DNA of 64,000 nt from Lanius collurio (lineage: Eukaryota; Chordata; Aves; Passeriformes; Laniidae): positions 246,077-310,076 of the forward strand of contig JACBWW010000091.1 in NCBI GenBank assembly GCA_020086605.1, written 5' to 3'. Numbering within the stretch: position 1 is the first letter of the stretch; each line of letters opens with the position of its first letter. The notes under the pieces are model-generated. The model was given only the letters and a program-made list of their open reading frames with translations, did not search any database and was not told the DNA's origin. The translations under genes and the position numbers were made by a program. This document shows positions 24,301-38,045 of the stretch, piece after piece.

Positions 24301-27300
24301 GTGACAGAATCAGGGCAGCCCTGGCAGAGGGAACCCCAGCACTGCAGCCATGCCTGGACAGGCTGGCTCAGCCAGGGCTGGGAGATCTGCTGGCTTATGG
24401 AAATTCCAGGGAAGGAGCTCTGTGTCTCAGCTAAGTCAAGGCTAGCACAGAAAGAGATGGAAATAAGATGGCACAAACACACCCAGACTGGAAATTACAG
24501 AGCTTCTGCTGCTGGAAGCAGACTGTGGAACACAACCCTCCCTAAGCTGAAGGGGACAAGTTACAGATTTCAGATGCAGATGGACACTCTTAGAAACGTC
24601 CTCAGTGATGGAGCTGCCTGCTGTACCAGGAGACCCATCACCTTGTGGGGCTGGAGCTGCAGCTCAGCCCGGTAGCCCCAGCTCTGCTCCAGCCCCGCTT
24701 GGCAGGACAGGAAAAGGAGCTGGGCTCGGGGTGTCGGCACTGGAGCACCCACGGGGCGAAGGAGGTGGGTGCTGGATTTGGAGGGCTGCAGGGCGCTCCT
24801 GGGTGCGGCTGGGAGAAGCCGGGTGCCCTGGAGCCAGGGCTGCGCCGGCACACCCCGGCCCTTCGATAACCGCCCGCCCTTCCCAAACCCGCCGGGCACG
24901 GCTCAGCCCCGCGACGCCACCCGGGCCGAGCCCGGGGATCCACACAGAGCAAAGTCCCATCTTCTTCTTCTGTGCGAGCTCAGGGAGCCCGGTGGGATCC
25001 CCCAGCCCCTGCGCTGGCACCAGCTCGGGCAGGGTAAGGGCAGAGCTGGCAGCGCTGCCCCGCAGCATCGCCGGCAGCTGCACGCTGGGTGTCCCAGCGC
25101 GGTTATTTGGAGCTCAGACATACGAGCCGGGACACAGCCTCCCTCTCTGTCTGCGCAGACCCCAAAACAGCTCAGCCAGCTGCCAAGTCTGGTTGTTTTT
25201 CCCTGCAACGTGAGCCCTGGGAGCCTCCCGATGACAAGCCTGTTACACATCCCCTCGCCAGGAAGGGCAGAGGGAACTGCTGGGACACCCAGGATTTCCA
25301 GAGCTCATTACACACAGTTTAATCGCCGCGAGGGCTGCAGGCGACTTGCCTGGATTAGAGGGGCGTGCTGAGGGGGTTGAGGAAAAAAGTTCCCATGGTT
25401 ATGCTGTGTTTTCCCTGCAGAGCAGGGAGAGCTGCGGTATCACATGGCAGATATTAATATACCCCAGCTCCGGGGGGTTCCAGCACCTGGTGCCCGAGGA
25501 GGGGCTGCCCTCCCACGCCGGGGGAGAAGGGGTGTCAGTCAGAGCCTCCTCCCTCGCTCAGACATGGGCAATTATAAATCTCAGCAGCAAGAAGAAGCAG
25601 CGTTTATGAAATCCCAGACAGCATCTTGGTATCTGACCAGCCCCCAGAGCCACAGGATGGGGCAGCACCCACATGGCCAGTGCCAGAGCAGGATGTTTTG
25701 GTGGGGCAGCAAGAAACCCTCCAGTGCAAGCTGAGAGCACCCACAGCAGGAGCCACCCACCCCCATCGACCCCTCTGTGGACCCCCCAATGTGCTGCTTG
25801 TTTAGCAACATTTCAGACTTCTAGAAGGGTCTCCAGGGTTTTGGAAGAGGCGGGTTATTAGGAATGTTGAAATCACTGCTCCAGCAGCTCCCCCTCCCAC
25901 TGCCTTACAGCCTTTTCCTCTCCTGGGACAGCTCTTTCCCCCCTGGCAAGAGCTTCTCTGGGTACAAGATCAGCACAGAGCCTGGTCCTCATTTCCAAGA
26001 GAGGTCCCAGCACAGCCAGGAGAAGTTCCCCCTCCCCTCTTTGTGGGTGAGCAGTTGACATGGGAGGCTCAGGGACAAGAGTGTCTTCAGAACAGGGTGT
26101 CTGTCTAAAAATAGGCTAAATTAGCAAATCCTAAGAACGCTTGAGATGAATTACAGGAACAGACTCTAACAAGCTCCTCAGAACACCAGCCAGGATGTTT
26201 CTTCTCTGAGACCATGGGAACATCTCCCTCCAGCCCTTGTGGGACTCACTGGACAGCATTAGACAGAGGAATCTGCAGCATAAGAGGCTGTTTCCCCACA
26301 TTTCAGGGGTGCCAAGGGGAGGGAGAGAACGGGAGCTGCTGCACGGGGGGCTCTGCACACTGCAGGGGTTTCAGAAGGGCCCTGAGCACCCGTGCTGGCC
26401 TGGGCACATCTCCTGCAGTGCACAGCGCTGCACCCAGGCCTTGGAACCTTGTGAAGCACCAGAACATGCTTTGAGCCCTTCCCCTGGGTCCAAACAGTAG
26501 AGGTGGGACTAAATTGTTTTCCTCCCCTCCTCAGACTCCATTTTCCTCCCAACACATCCACCTACACCAGCACCAGATCTGAGTGCTCCCACCTGGAGGC
26601 CTGGCTGCACAGCTTCTGTGCCATCCTCCCAATGCTCCCTCTCTTCCAGCCCAAGGATGGAGGCCCAAAACCTGATTTTGGTTTCACAGCATTTTTGTTA
26701 CTGACCCCATTCCCAGCACTTTGACCTCCCTGGCTGTCTGTGGCTTAAAAGGATTGAGTGGTACCACAACACCCTGAGTAACCTGGAGCCCCAAACAAAC
26801 CTCTGCCTCAGCCATCGACACTTCTGCTCCCACATGGCACTTTTATTGCCTTGAACTCTCCACAATTCCCACACCACAACCTCCCATGAGGAGGAAGGAG
26901 ACCCTGGAACACACAATCCCAGCCACGTCACCTCAGCTGAGCTCACTTGAGGCAGTGCAGGAAACACACACTTAGACACACACACAGACAACAAACACTG
27001 CTGGAAATCTTAAATAGGCTTCAAAAGAGTAAGAAAGGTAATTGCTCATGTCCTAAACCCCATGGACTACTGAGAAAACCTCAGAACCTTCGCTGGAGCA
27101 ATATGCATAATCCCACACCAATGCTCCCAGCATTATCCAGCAGCCTTCCCCACCCTGGATCACCACCGGCAGCACTGCTGGGACAGGAACAACCACGTCT
27201 TGGCTTCTTCGAGTTCCCTGCAGCAGATTCCTCCCAAGGCACAAGAATAATCCCCAGGTAAATGCAAAGCAGCAGCAAGAGGAGCGATAGAAGGGAAGAA

Positions 27301-30300
27301 CTGACACGAGCTGCACGCAGCATTAGCATGAGAACTGGGAGGAAAAAAAGGACTTGGGAGAGGCACGGCAAAGGCAGAGATGGCCCTGGGAATCAGCACC
27401 CGGAGGTACCTGGGCTGCAGCAGCTCGTCCCCCCTCCTGCGCGGCTCCGCTGCAGCACCTCCAGCACCTGGAGCTCATAAACCACAAGGGTGGGTCCGTG
27501 CAAGGACGGGGTTCTCTGGGAGCTTGGATTTAACGGGAGCCCGGTCCCTCCCACCTGGGCCGAGCTTCGCCGCCCCTCCGTGCCCCGCAGGTGTGGTGCA
27601 AGAGGGAAGACCCAGACGCCGCGTTTGGGGTAGGAGCCGGGGCAAGGCAGGGCTGGCGAGGGGCCAGGCTGCCCCCGGAGCACCCGGCAGGGCTGGAGGC
27701 AGAGAGCTGCCAGCCAGGGACGGCTTTCAGCTGGAGAAGAGCAAGGTAACCTGCTTGGGGCAGGTGAGGCGTCAGTGCTAAGGCTGCCAAGGGCTGTGCC
27801 TGCCCCTGCATCCCCCGGGCAGCCGCAGCCCCTGCCCACCCCTCAGCCATGGCACTGTCGGTGGGGATTGTGCTCTCCCAACCTCGGCTGTCAAGTATGA
27901 CAATAAATGAAGAGGGAACAACAAGCACAGACTCCTCTCCAGCTGGAGCATCGGAGTTGAGTTCCTCCTGCTTCTTTGCAGAGGTACCTGCTGCTCCTGA
28001 GTGCTGCAGCCACCACAGACCCATTTCTGGGAGGAGCAGTAGATGAGGGGACAGCCTGTGTCACTGCCTCGTGGCAAAGGTGCTCCCTTAAGAGAGGGAT
28101 TGGTTCAAAGGGAAAGGTGTTATCTTCAGTCTGGTTAAAGGGCATCTATTGCCTTCCGAGGATCTGCCCACACCATCATCCCTGGACTGTTATCCCTGGT
28201 ATATTACAGTCAGAAGATTGAAAAACATATTGAAAGGTAACCATGCCTCCAGCACGTGTTTGCAGTGTCCAGCCCAAAGCAGACAGGCCTGGCTGTTGCA
28301 CTCAGCATTCCCACACTGGGAACAGGGGATAATAAATAACCCCCAAGCATCCTTCTGGATTGCTGTACATTTTGGCTTAGGGGTTTCTTCCATTGTCAGT
28401 GGGAGCACAGCCATGGAGCAACCTTTAAAACCACGTCTCTGAAATATCCCTTTTCAAGGAAACTGCCTATTTTGCTGCCCATAAATGCCTTGGGCTCATT
28501 GCAGTGTTGCCACACTGTGAAGAGACACTTTGAAACGTCTGATTTTATCAGGAAATAGGCCATATAAAGTCCCTGCCTTAAATTCCATCATCTCACTTTA
28601 CAATCTTTCCAACGTTTCGTTTATTACCAGCCATTGTTTTTTCCTGTCCTTACATCCCTGGGCAAACAGTTTTACATGGCCAGCACAGCCCCTTTCCATC
28701 TGCGATGGCTGTGGGATTGCAGTGGGAGTGATTTCCCGGCAGCTTTCCTTTTCCTGGCTGGTAAAATTCACCTGGATGAGGTCCTTGACAGATGGAATTT
28801 CTAACCTGGAGGAGGTTCAGTGTCACACACACATCAGCCTGACTCCAGCTGAAGGGAGCCAACAGGGAGTAACGTTGAGGAACCAAGACCTGAGTCCCTC
28901 AAGCTGAGCATCTTCTCTCTCCTGGGGTGCTCAGGTGGTTATAAAGGACAGGGAAGCATCAGTGCTGTGGGGAGAGCAAGGGTTTGGCAGCAGAACAAGG
29001 TGTCTCCATGCTCTCATCCCATTGTTTGCAGCCAGCTCTGAGCACACACAGGCTTTGACTCTGTTTACAGCCCTGGGAAGCTCAGAGGGATAAAATCTGT
29101 TCAGGGCTTAGCACTTCCTCTGGAAAAATCACCCCAAAGTGGCCCTGTGCTGTGCCACCCCATCCCAGTGCCCAGCTCCAGCCAGCACCTGGCTCACCTG
29201 GTGGGATTGGAGGGGACTCACCTGGGGAGCCAGAGTGACCTCCCCAAAGGAAGGCACTGACACCTCCACTCTCACCTCCCACTGTCACCTTCTGCTGACA
29301 TCAACATGCTCAGCAACCCAGAAATCAGTGCAAAGCTGTTTGCTGTGTGCTCACATCCCCTGTTGGCCCCAGGCTGAAGAGGCCTCTGTGTCCTGGAGTG
29401 ATGCAATTCTCTGTCAAGGCAGTGGGATGTTACTGCTGTTGGCACTTAGGAAGCCAAATTGCAATTCTTGTGCTGCTTTAAGGTTGCTTTTCTGTCTTTT
29501 CTCTCTGCTTTTCTGTCTGTGTTGGCATGAGGAGATGGCCTGGGGGAGCAGCTGCTATAGAAAATTGTTTGTGTGTAGCAAGGCTGTCAAACTCCTCCCC
29601 AGTGCTGAAACAAATGCAGATATCGCAGGACTACTCAGAAAAAAAACATCATTTACCTCTGGCTTTGACACTGCTGGTTCTGCAGTGAGGCCAAGGAATT
29701 CAGTGGCTCTTTGGCCAAGCTGTTACATTTTCTTTGTGCTCTCTGTATCCATAGAAGATCAGCAGGGAAAAATTAGTGGGGTGCAGGGAGGGTTGTCCAC
29801 ACAAGCAGGGTGTTCTGCCCTAGCCCTGAATCTGTGTCACACAGGTGTAAAAATCTTAACATCAGGGCTCTGTTACCCCCATTAGAACCCAGGTTACACT
29901 GAATTTACTGCAGAGGTTTTGGATTGAAGCAGCAATGCCTGTGAGAACCACATGCCAGTCACCTGTGCAGGTGAACTTACCCTGCAGTGAAAATCCCACC
30001 AGGAACAAGCCTCTGAATAATCCTGGATTATCCCACCATGAAATAAACATTATTAACAAACAACACATCCCTAAACTTTGTAAATGGTGATAGAGGTGTG
30101 CAGGTGGGCAAGACCATGGTACCACATCTCTGAGGTGGGGTGGTCAGCAGTGAGTTAATGCTGCTTTTCTGTTCCCAGGAGAAAGCAGAGGGAAATGAGG
30201 AGTGAGAGACTGACTGGGGGAGAGCACTCTGCTCACAGCTGGAGATGGCCAAGGAAAATTGGAGCAGCCACAGGACAGGCTCAAGGAAGAACAAGAGAGG

Positions 30301-33300
30301 CAGAGAGCCGCAGAGTCCCTCCTGTAGGGTTGCAAATGTGTGGCTCCTTGTTTCTGGGATTTGAGGAAAATAAATGCCCAGACACCGATGACCCAACATA
30401 AAAGAACATTTTCAGAGGAACAAATATTGGTTATGAATAACACTTGGGAGTGCTTCCCTGGAATGCACCTGTGCAAACGAGGAGAAAAGGATGAAACATC
30501 CCTCTCTTTGTCACCTCTGCTTGGAACTGAGGGCTTGGTTCCCGTGTGAGGCAAGGTGATCCATGGAGCGGCTCCAGGGGCTGCAGGATGTGGAGGGCAA
30601 GGTGGGAGGCCTTGGGGCTGAAATGTTTGGGCCACGCAGAAGGGCTGGAACAAAGGGATTGTCCTCCAGGTCTTTCTTCACCATGGGAACCCCTCTTGGT
30701 AGCGTCTGAGGCAGAATCCTTTGTGACCCCTCTGCTGGTACCTCCTCTGCCTCTTCTTTCCTTGGCTAAACCCGACCTGTGTGTGCGGAGCAGATTTCTC
30801 CAGTCCTGGCCCTACCCAGGATGTGCTCATAAAGGACAAAGTATTAACCTGACAGCTAAAAAAAGAACAAATAAAACGCGTAAGTTGGCCCCAAGCAGCT
30901 GCTCTGCCCCATGTCCTGAGCTGCCTCTGACACCTACGCCCTCCTACTACCAGCTCTGGAAAACCTTCCAGGAGTCTGACACAGATGAAGCAAAGTGACA
31001 CCATGTCCAGCACTTGAGAAGTGTCATGGGAAGTTGACTGAGCAGTAAATCTGGGCAGGAAGCAGACTGCTTCTATCTTCCTCCCTCCTCCTCTTCTCCT
31101 CACTCCTCCATAGTTCCTCCTTCCTCTGGGGCCTTCGAAAATGAAGAAAACACATCAAGTGCTGCAATACCTGCCTGAAAGATCCACAAAGGGCTGTGGC
31201 ATTTCGGGGATTGATGGCACAGCTGGTACAAGCAGAGCAGGTCTGGGCAGCTCCCAGGGAACCCTCTGAGGGGTTCCTGACCTGCCTTGTATCTGACCAG
31301 TGGCACAGGGCAGGGGAGAAGATCCCAAAGGTCTGGAACTGGGTCCTGTTGCCACATCCAAACACCCCTAGAGACTCCCCCCCTTCCTTTGGGGTGGGAG
31401 CTGGTGGGCGCCGTGTCCAGCACTGCTCGGCTGTGCGGAGCCCGGAGCGTTCAGCACTGGGGGGGTTGAGCTCCTCGGCATTTGGGGAGCCGGGGAAGGG
31501 CTGTTACCGGGGCAGGGACAGCCCCTCACACCTCCCCTGGACCCTGTTACCGCGGGGCTCCTGGAACAGCCACGTGAGGCTGCAGGGACCTCACGGCTTC
31601 CGAAGCCTCCCAGGTGAGTCACCCTTTTCAGGGAGCAACAAAACATATTTACTCAGAAGGGTGACGAGGCCCTTTGGTTCCCCCGAGGGGGTGTTAATCA
31701 GCCTCCTCTCACTGAGAAAGGACCTTTTGTTTTCTAGACCTCACAGTTACGGTTTTCACCGTCTGAAAGTGCAAGGCTCCAGGGGAAGTCGCATCATGCT
31801 TGGAAGCGTCGGTGACCGTCAGAGCCGGTGGGGAGCCAGGGAAAGGACAGGGAAAAAGCTCCGTGTCCCCATGCCCTGCGGTGGGGCTGGCGGGGTGTCC
31901 TGAGCTGGCAGCTGTGTCTGGGCAGGAGGGAATGGAGGAGCAGCGGTGCTGGCCCGGGACGTGCCAGAGGCGTGGGCAGGGCTGAGCGCAGCTCCAGGTC
32001 TGTGCCCGCACACGCCGGGCGCTGCGAGGGGAAAACCACTGACGTCAAGGACACAGGATGAGGCCCCACTGCTGCCCTGCTCGGGCAGAGCCGAAGTGGC
32101 AGCACCAGGTGGCTCCTGCTGCCTCCCACCAGGAATTACCTGGCTGTGGAGGTGGAGCACAGGGAAAAAACCCTTTTTTGGCCAGTGCTGCAGTGACACT
32201 GGTAGTTGACCACATGCCAAAGAGCTACAGACAAACCCAAAAGAAAACTGGGATCTCGAGGCTCCCTGCCCCACGGGGCACTGCCCCACGGAGGTTGATG
32301 CTCAGCACTCAACTGGCCTGAGGTACTGAGGATGAACACCTTGGGTCTCTCTGGGGTGTTTCCCAGAGGTTTAAAGGCAGCAGAGGAGCACAGCTCTCCA
32401 CAGCCTGCATCTGCAGGTGCATTTTGCTCTCGGAACCTCAGAGAATTAGAGACTGGGCTCTTCTTTCCTTAGCAGCAAACCCTTTCCCTGCAGCAGCTTT
32501 GGATGGAACATTTCCAGTGAGGAAACCTCACAAGGGGAGTACCTGCCTCCCTATTTCTGTGGAAAGGCAGGAAAAGGCGGCACAGGTTGTCCCACATGGC
32601 ATCATCCACTGTCAGAAGCTGGGACGTCATTGTCCAAAACCTTTCTTAGAAAGATGCTTCCAGGATCCACCCCGGATCCAGCCATGAGCCATTCCACATT
32701 GATGTCAGGCACTGAATGAATCACAGAGCCACCTGGCTCCCCACCACAGACACATTTCAGCCTGTGCCAAGTGACACCATCCCCTTGCAGAGAGTCATCA
32801 CAGACCTCCTGGAGCCACCTCTGCCAGCAGAGCCCCAGGGACCCTCAGCTGGGTGGTTTGAGGGGGCTTTGCAAACTGGGGCTCTCAGGATCTTCCCAGT
32901 GCCTGCTCCTGGGTTCTCACCAGCCCCACAGGAACAGCATGGTGTGAAGGCACAGGCCCTGGGGCCATCCAGGTTGGAACTGTAATGCTGTGTTTCCAGG
33001 GGAGCAGAGACACTCCTGCCCCTGCAGTTGAGCCTCTGGGAGCTGTTTCTCTGTCCTCTGGTCTCCAGGCACTGCCTCAGGCTCTGCTCCCAGCCAGCCA
33101 GAGCCAGAACACCTCAGACATCTCCAAAGAGCACGTTAGCCACGGATCAGCGAGCACTTCCACACTCCTTCTGTATGTGATCAGTGACACAGGGCTGTGG
33201 AGATGCTGCCTGAAAAAACCCTACACTTGGAGTCATTCCAGTAACTATCAGCACTAAATCCCAGGGATTTTCGGAGGAGACTGTCCTGGTCACTCCCAGG

Positions 33301-34400
33301 CTGAGCTGCTGGGCAGTAGGACTCGCCCTCCACAGTAAGCCAGCAGAAGTTTCATCATTAAATCCATAAACTGGTTCAAACTCGCTGGCCATTGGCTATC
33401 CCAGGGGAGCTGTGTGCTGGGAGAAGCCTCCAGAGCTCCTCAGCAAAGGAGAGCTCTCTTGGAGGAGCAATCTGGGGATGAGAAATCCTGCTGGTGTTTG
33501 TATTTGTGTGTACCCACAGACACAGAGGCTTCTCCTCAGCAGAGTGAGATCCTCAGGGGTTTGCTTCCCACCAGGGCAAGGTTGGGCTGTCCCTGCTATT
33601 GCTGCTGTAAAGAAACCTGGTGTGCTGGCCCTAAATCCTGCTGGCAGCTGGGCCCACGGTGCGGGTGCACAGGTGGGGATGGGGCGAGATGGAGCCATCA
33701 CACCTGTCCTTGTTTGCGCTCCAGTGACCTCCCAGCAGAAGCATTTCTGCACACACTGACAGCACGGCGAGGGGAGAGACATTAACCTCTGAGCTATAGC
33801 TGCTGACAGCTTCCCAACAAATAATCCTGGCAAAGTTCTCTTCTCCAGGGTAGGAGAGCTGCGGGAGGTTTCACGGTGGTGGATGAAGAAAAGGAAATGA
33901 AGCCCAGCTCTTCTCACGCTGCCTGGATTCTTCCTTCCCACCTCTGAACTGTGTTTTAAACTAACACCACCAATTTTCCCTTTTTCAAGAGTGAGACTCC
34001 TGCAACCCCAGGGCACGGAACCGTGAAACAGCTTTTGTCTTGGAGCTGGCGTCTCTATTATCAAGGTGAACTCAAGGAGAACAATTGCTTTCCACACTCA
34101 CTTTCCCCCTCCACAATCAGCTCTGTTTGCTCTCGCTGCGGTGCCCCACGCTGGCACTGATAGGGATTGGCAATTCAGGGGAATTGCTCCCATATTTGTT
34201 CAACGGAAAAACCGTAAACCCTGCGAGGAGGGAAGGGAGAGGATTCTGGGCACAGCCAGAACGTTAATTACAGCTCTTATGCTAATAGCAGGGGTGAGGA
34301 GGAACGCGCAGGGACGGCAGGAAGGGGAAAGGTAGAGCCAAGGTGTACTGAGGGGCCTCCGGATGGGTGCAGCAACAAAGGGCTGGAGAAGAATAGGCTG
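21389..34400. other. Gene-poor region upstream of TNS4
   Basis: No exon recognised. CpG-rich patches occur at about 24720-25100, 27400-27760 and 31380-31620; one of them may be the TNS4 promoter, but none is supported by a traceable 5' exon. Perfect AP-1 type TGAGTCA sites occur at 22834-22840 and 31615-31621. A short CA-rich stretch lies at 26966-26992. Confidence 0.5.
24720..25100. promoter_or_regulatory. CpG-rich block, possible promoter
   Basis: Locally high CpG density with a GGGCGGGCGG-type GC box on the minus strand near 24870. About 3.5 kb upstream of the TNS4 coding start. No transcript start can be read from the sequence. Confidence 0.3.
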
Positions 34401-34643
34401 ATTATTCTGGGTTTACTGGGATAAAGTGGGCAAGGATGGTAAGGATCATTCAGTGTTGGAGGGCTGCCAGGGGCTGTGAGTGGGACAGGGAAGTGCTGAG
34501 GGGTGCAGCTCCCTCTCTGCAGCTCTGCAGGGACAGGCACATGCCCGTTCCCATCTCACAATGGCTCAGCCCCACTGGAATCTGTAGCAGCCTTTGAGGA
34601 CTGAGGATCAAGCACTCTTCCAGCAGCTGTTCCCAGATTTTTC
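34401..34643 (-). repeat. Inverted repeat, left arm
   Basis: Reverse complement of the right arm at 35267-35511 over about 245 bases with high identity by eye. Shared wording includes GGGCTGAGCCATTGT, GATGGGAACGGGCATG and CCACTTTATCC near the outer end. The left arm has an extra 8 bases from a local TCCTCAG duplication. Spacer between arms about 620 bases. Confidence 0.85.
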
Positions 34644-35266
34644 CTGGGAGAAGGGCTTGGGATGAGCTCCCAGGATTCGTTTTCCACACTGAATCCCACT
34701 CTGGCAGTGCACAAAGCGCTCCAGTGCTTCCTGGGAAGTGGCGTCTTCCCTCGGATCGCTGCAGCCTGGGCATCACCGCATGGGGAATTACAAGGTGCTG
34801 CTTCACCCACGTCTGCAGCCCAGGGAAGCAGCGGGACTGCCGGTGTGGGCTCGCATTCCAGGGGACCCCGGGACAATGGGAGCATGGTTGGTGACTGCAG
34901 GCAGTGCCAAGGGCTGACTCACAGCTGCTGACACTTGTCACGCTGAAAGCATTTTGGTATTTATGGAGGCTGTTCCCAGCCGCACTGCGGGCACAGCGGG
35001 GCCAAAGGCTCCCACCTTCCCCGCCCTCAGCCCAGCCCACAGCGCCCTGGCCCGGCTGCTCCAGGGCCTCAGGATGGGAAGGGCACCTGCATCCCCCCAC
35101 GGCGCCTCTTCCCAGTGAAGAGGTGGCTCTTTGTCCTGGCCAAAGCTCTCCGTACGACTCCATCCATTCCTGTCCCACATGGTCCTGAATTCTTCCTTTC
35201 CAGCCTTTGCCCTTGGCTCAGGGATGCAAAGGACTCTCTGACTGGGATGGTAAGACCATGGCATGG

Positions 35267-35511
35267 GAAAATCCGGGAACAGCTGCTGGAAGAGCACTTG
35301 ATCCTCAAAAGCTGCTACAGATTCCAGAGGGGCTGAGCCATTGTAAGATGGGAACGGGCATGTGCCTGTCCCTGCAGAGCTGCAGAGAGGGAGCTGCACC
35401 CCTCAGCACTTCCCTGTCCCACTCGCAGCCCCTGGCAGCCCTCCAGCACTGAGTGATCCTCACCTATCTCACCATCTTTGCCCACTTTATCCATAATAAT
35501 AACCCACAATA
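35267..35511 (+). repeat. Inverted repeat, right arm
   Basis: Partner of 34401-34643. The inner border is near GGGAAAATCCGGGAACAGCTG and the outer border near TTTGCCCACTTTATCC. The arms are unrelated to the CR1 copies in this window. The family is not recognised. Confidence 0.85.
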
Positions 35512-37258
35512 ACTTGGTAGCAGGGACAGCTCAGAGTTACGAACCAGCTCCCTGAAACCCCTCCGCGGGACAAAGAAAGATGTGTCCCTTTATTAAAACT
35601 CTGGGTTTTGATTTGGGGAATCCATTGCTTCGTCTCTTCCCCGCCCTTGCCCTGCTATTGTCCAAATCTGCAGGAAAAGGAAGGAGCGGAGGCCCCCGCG
35701 GTTCCTTCCTGCCCGGAGCCGGGGCAGCTCTGGGGCTGCTGGGCTGCGCTGGCTCCTCTCCGTGAGCCCCAGCCCCTGGGACCACCACGATGCCAACTTT
35801 CACAGGTCCACACTCACTGCCAGGCAAAGGAGAGGAAGCTGCTAATGGACGCTAATGGATCTGTGAGGATCCTCCCGGGAGGCAGCCGAGCTGTCCTGGA
35901 GGGAGAAAAGAAGCGAACAACTCACTCGCACTTCCACGGCTGTTCTGGCTGTCGCTCTCCGACATCCCTCGGGGTTACCGCTTCAACAGATTAGAGCAGA
36001 GGAAGATTTGCAGCTCCCGGCAAACCAGGGAGGCAGGTGGGTGGGGGAATCTGGGGCCAGTGCCACTGCTCCAGAGGATTTTGGGGATCTCATGCTGTGC
36101 CTCACAAGCATCCCATTTCCCCAGGTAACACCGGCATCTTCCTCCGAGGAGCCCTCAGGTGAAACACTGCCGGGGCTGGATCCTGAGCAGGATGAGCCTG
36201 ACCCAGTGCCCGGAGTGACACGCCGGCCTCTTTCATTTTTATTTTGCCACTGGAAGTTTTCAGGACTTTTCTCATGGCAAAAAAGGTGCCATGGGGAAAC
36301 AAAACAAACCAAAAAGAGCTGCTCAGAATTTACAAGAACAAGCCGGTTTGCCCCCGGGTTTGCGGTTTCCCTGCGTGTTTGTGAGCGAGCACTTGTCCTC
36401 CCTGTGCCTCTCCGCGGGGATCACCCACGGTGTTACGGCTCGGCACGAGGAAGGGATCAGCTCCCAGACTTTCTCCAGGAACAGACCGCTGCAGTGCCCT
36501 TCCTGTTCTCAGCAGGCAGGTCATGCTCTATTTATCGGCTCATTTCCATACCCAAGTGCTGCAGTGCTGCTTCTTCCAGCCCTGCGAATTCCAGTGCCAC
36601 GGGCTGTGCCAGCAAAACAGGACCGGGAACGAGCTCGTGACATTGGAAAATGCTGCCCAGCTCCGGGCTCTGCTCCCAGCCCAAGCATCACCTTGCAGTC
36701 ATTTCTCTCCTTCTGTGACACACATTTGGAGCTTGGTTCCCATCTCCAAAGGGCCCTGAGACCCTCAGGAGGTACCAGAGCAATGAAAAGCACGGTTTTC
36801 CTGTCTGGTTTCCATCCGGGCTTTGCCATGGTGCTGTTCAAGGTTTGGAGGAATGGGAATTGTGCTCGGTGGCCACTGACAGGGGCACCGGGATTTACCT
36901 GGTGTAAGGCTGTGTTGGAAGCTGCCAACTGCTGCCAAGAATATTTTTTGTGGATTTCCTGGGTATAGCCTGCTCCCTGCGGCGGTGACGAGAAAGAAAG
37001 TGGGAACAGCATCAGCTTGGGAGGCATGAGGACATCTGAGCACCAAACTGAGCTTTTAGACCCTTAACAAAAAGACTGAAGGGCACCAACTACACCACTT
37101 GCCCGAGAGTGACACGGCACACAGCTCTGAGACAGGTCCAGAAACTTTCCTGGGAGATAATACAGGGAAGAAAACACATAAAAGGATAATCAGGTTAATC
37201 CTGCATCCTGCTGCAGTTCCACTCCTGGCAGTACTGTCCCCCAGTGGCAACTGTGTTC
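35512..37258. other. Unassigned intergenic sequence
   Basis: No exon, RNA gene or repeat recognised. GC-rich patches at 35640-35760 and 36330-36500 give long chance frames on both strands. Confidence 0.45.
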
Positions 37259-37440
37259 ATAAAATCGTAGAATCATGGAATAGTTTGGGCTGCAAGGAAC
37301 CTTAACACGCATCCTGCCTCACCCCCTCCCATGGCAGGGACGCCTTCCACTGTCCCAGGGTGCTCCAAGCCCCGTCCAACCCGGCCTTGGACTCCTACAG
37401 GGATGGGGCAGCTGCAGCTGCTCCGGGCGCCCTGTGCCAG
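37259..37440 (-). mobile_element. CR1 LINE 3' fragment
   Basis: Reverse complement of a CR1 3' end: AGAATCATGGAATAGTTTGG, then CCCATGGCAGGGACGCCTTCC, GGTGCTCCAAGCCCCGTCCA and CCTGTGCCAGGG. It lies just left of the assembly gap. Confidence 0.8.
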
Positions 37441-37557
37441 GGACGGCTCTGCCGGTGGATGTGGCGGTTCGGGGGTCTCCGGTGGCTCCGGTTCTCCCGG
37501 TGGATCCGTCGGTCTCCGGTTCCCCCCAGCGGCGGCGGGAGCAGCGCTAGGGTCGGG

Positions 37558-37927
37558 NNNNNNNNNNNNNNNNNNNNNNNNNNNNNNNNNNNNNNNNNNN
37601 NNNNNNNNNNNNNNNNNNNNNNNNNNNNNNNNNNNNNNNNNNNNNNNNNNNNNNNNNNNNNNNNNNNNNNNNNNNNNNNNNNNNNNNNNNNNNNNNNNNN
37701 NNNNNNNNNNNNNNNNNNNNNNNNNNNNNNNNNNNNNNNNNNNNNNNNNNNNNNNNNNNNNNNNNNNNNNNNNNNNNNNNNNNNNNNNNNNNNNNNNNNN
37801 NNNNNNNNNNNNNNNNNNNNNNNNNNNNNNNNNNNNNNNNNNNNNNNNNNNNNNNNNNNNNNNNNNNNNNNNNNNNNNNNNNNNNNNNNNNNNNNNNNNN
37901 NNNNNNNNNNNNNNNNNNNNNNNNNNN
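37558..37927. other. Assembly gap (370 N)
   Basis: Run of N. The left flank (37441-37557) is extremely GC-rich with CGG repeats, a common cause of sequencing dropout. The right flank is CR1. Confidence 0.99.
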
Positions 37928-38045
37928 CCCAGTGCCCTCAGCTGCTCCTCACACCCTTCCCCTCCAGATCCTTCACCATCCTCACAGCCCCCTTCAGATG
38001 CTCTCAAATAGCTTTAGATCTTTATCTTTTACACAGGGGTTACTC
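37928..38045 (-). mobile_element. CR1 LINE fragment right of the gap
   Basis: GCCCTCAGCTGCTCCTCACA, CCCCTCCAGATCCTTCACCATC and CTCTCAAATAGCTTTA match reverse-oriented CR1 upstream of the segment seen on the left of the gap, so one CR1 copy may be split by the gap or by inserted GC-rich sequence. Confidence 0.6.
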
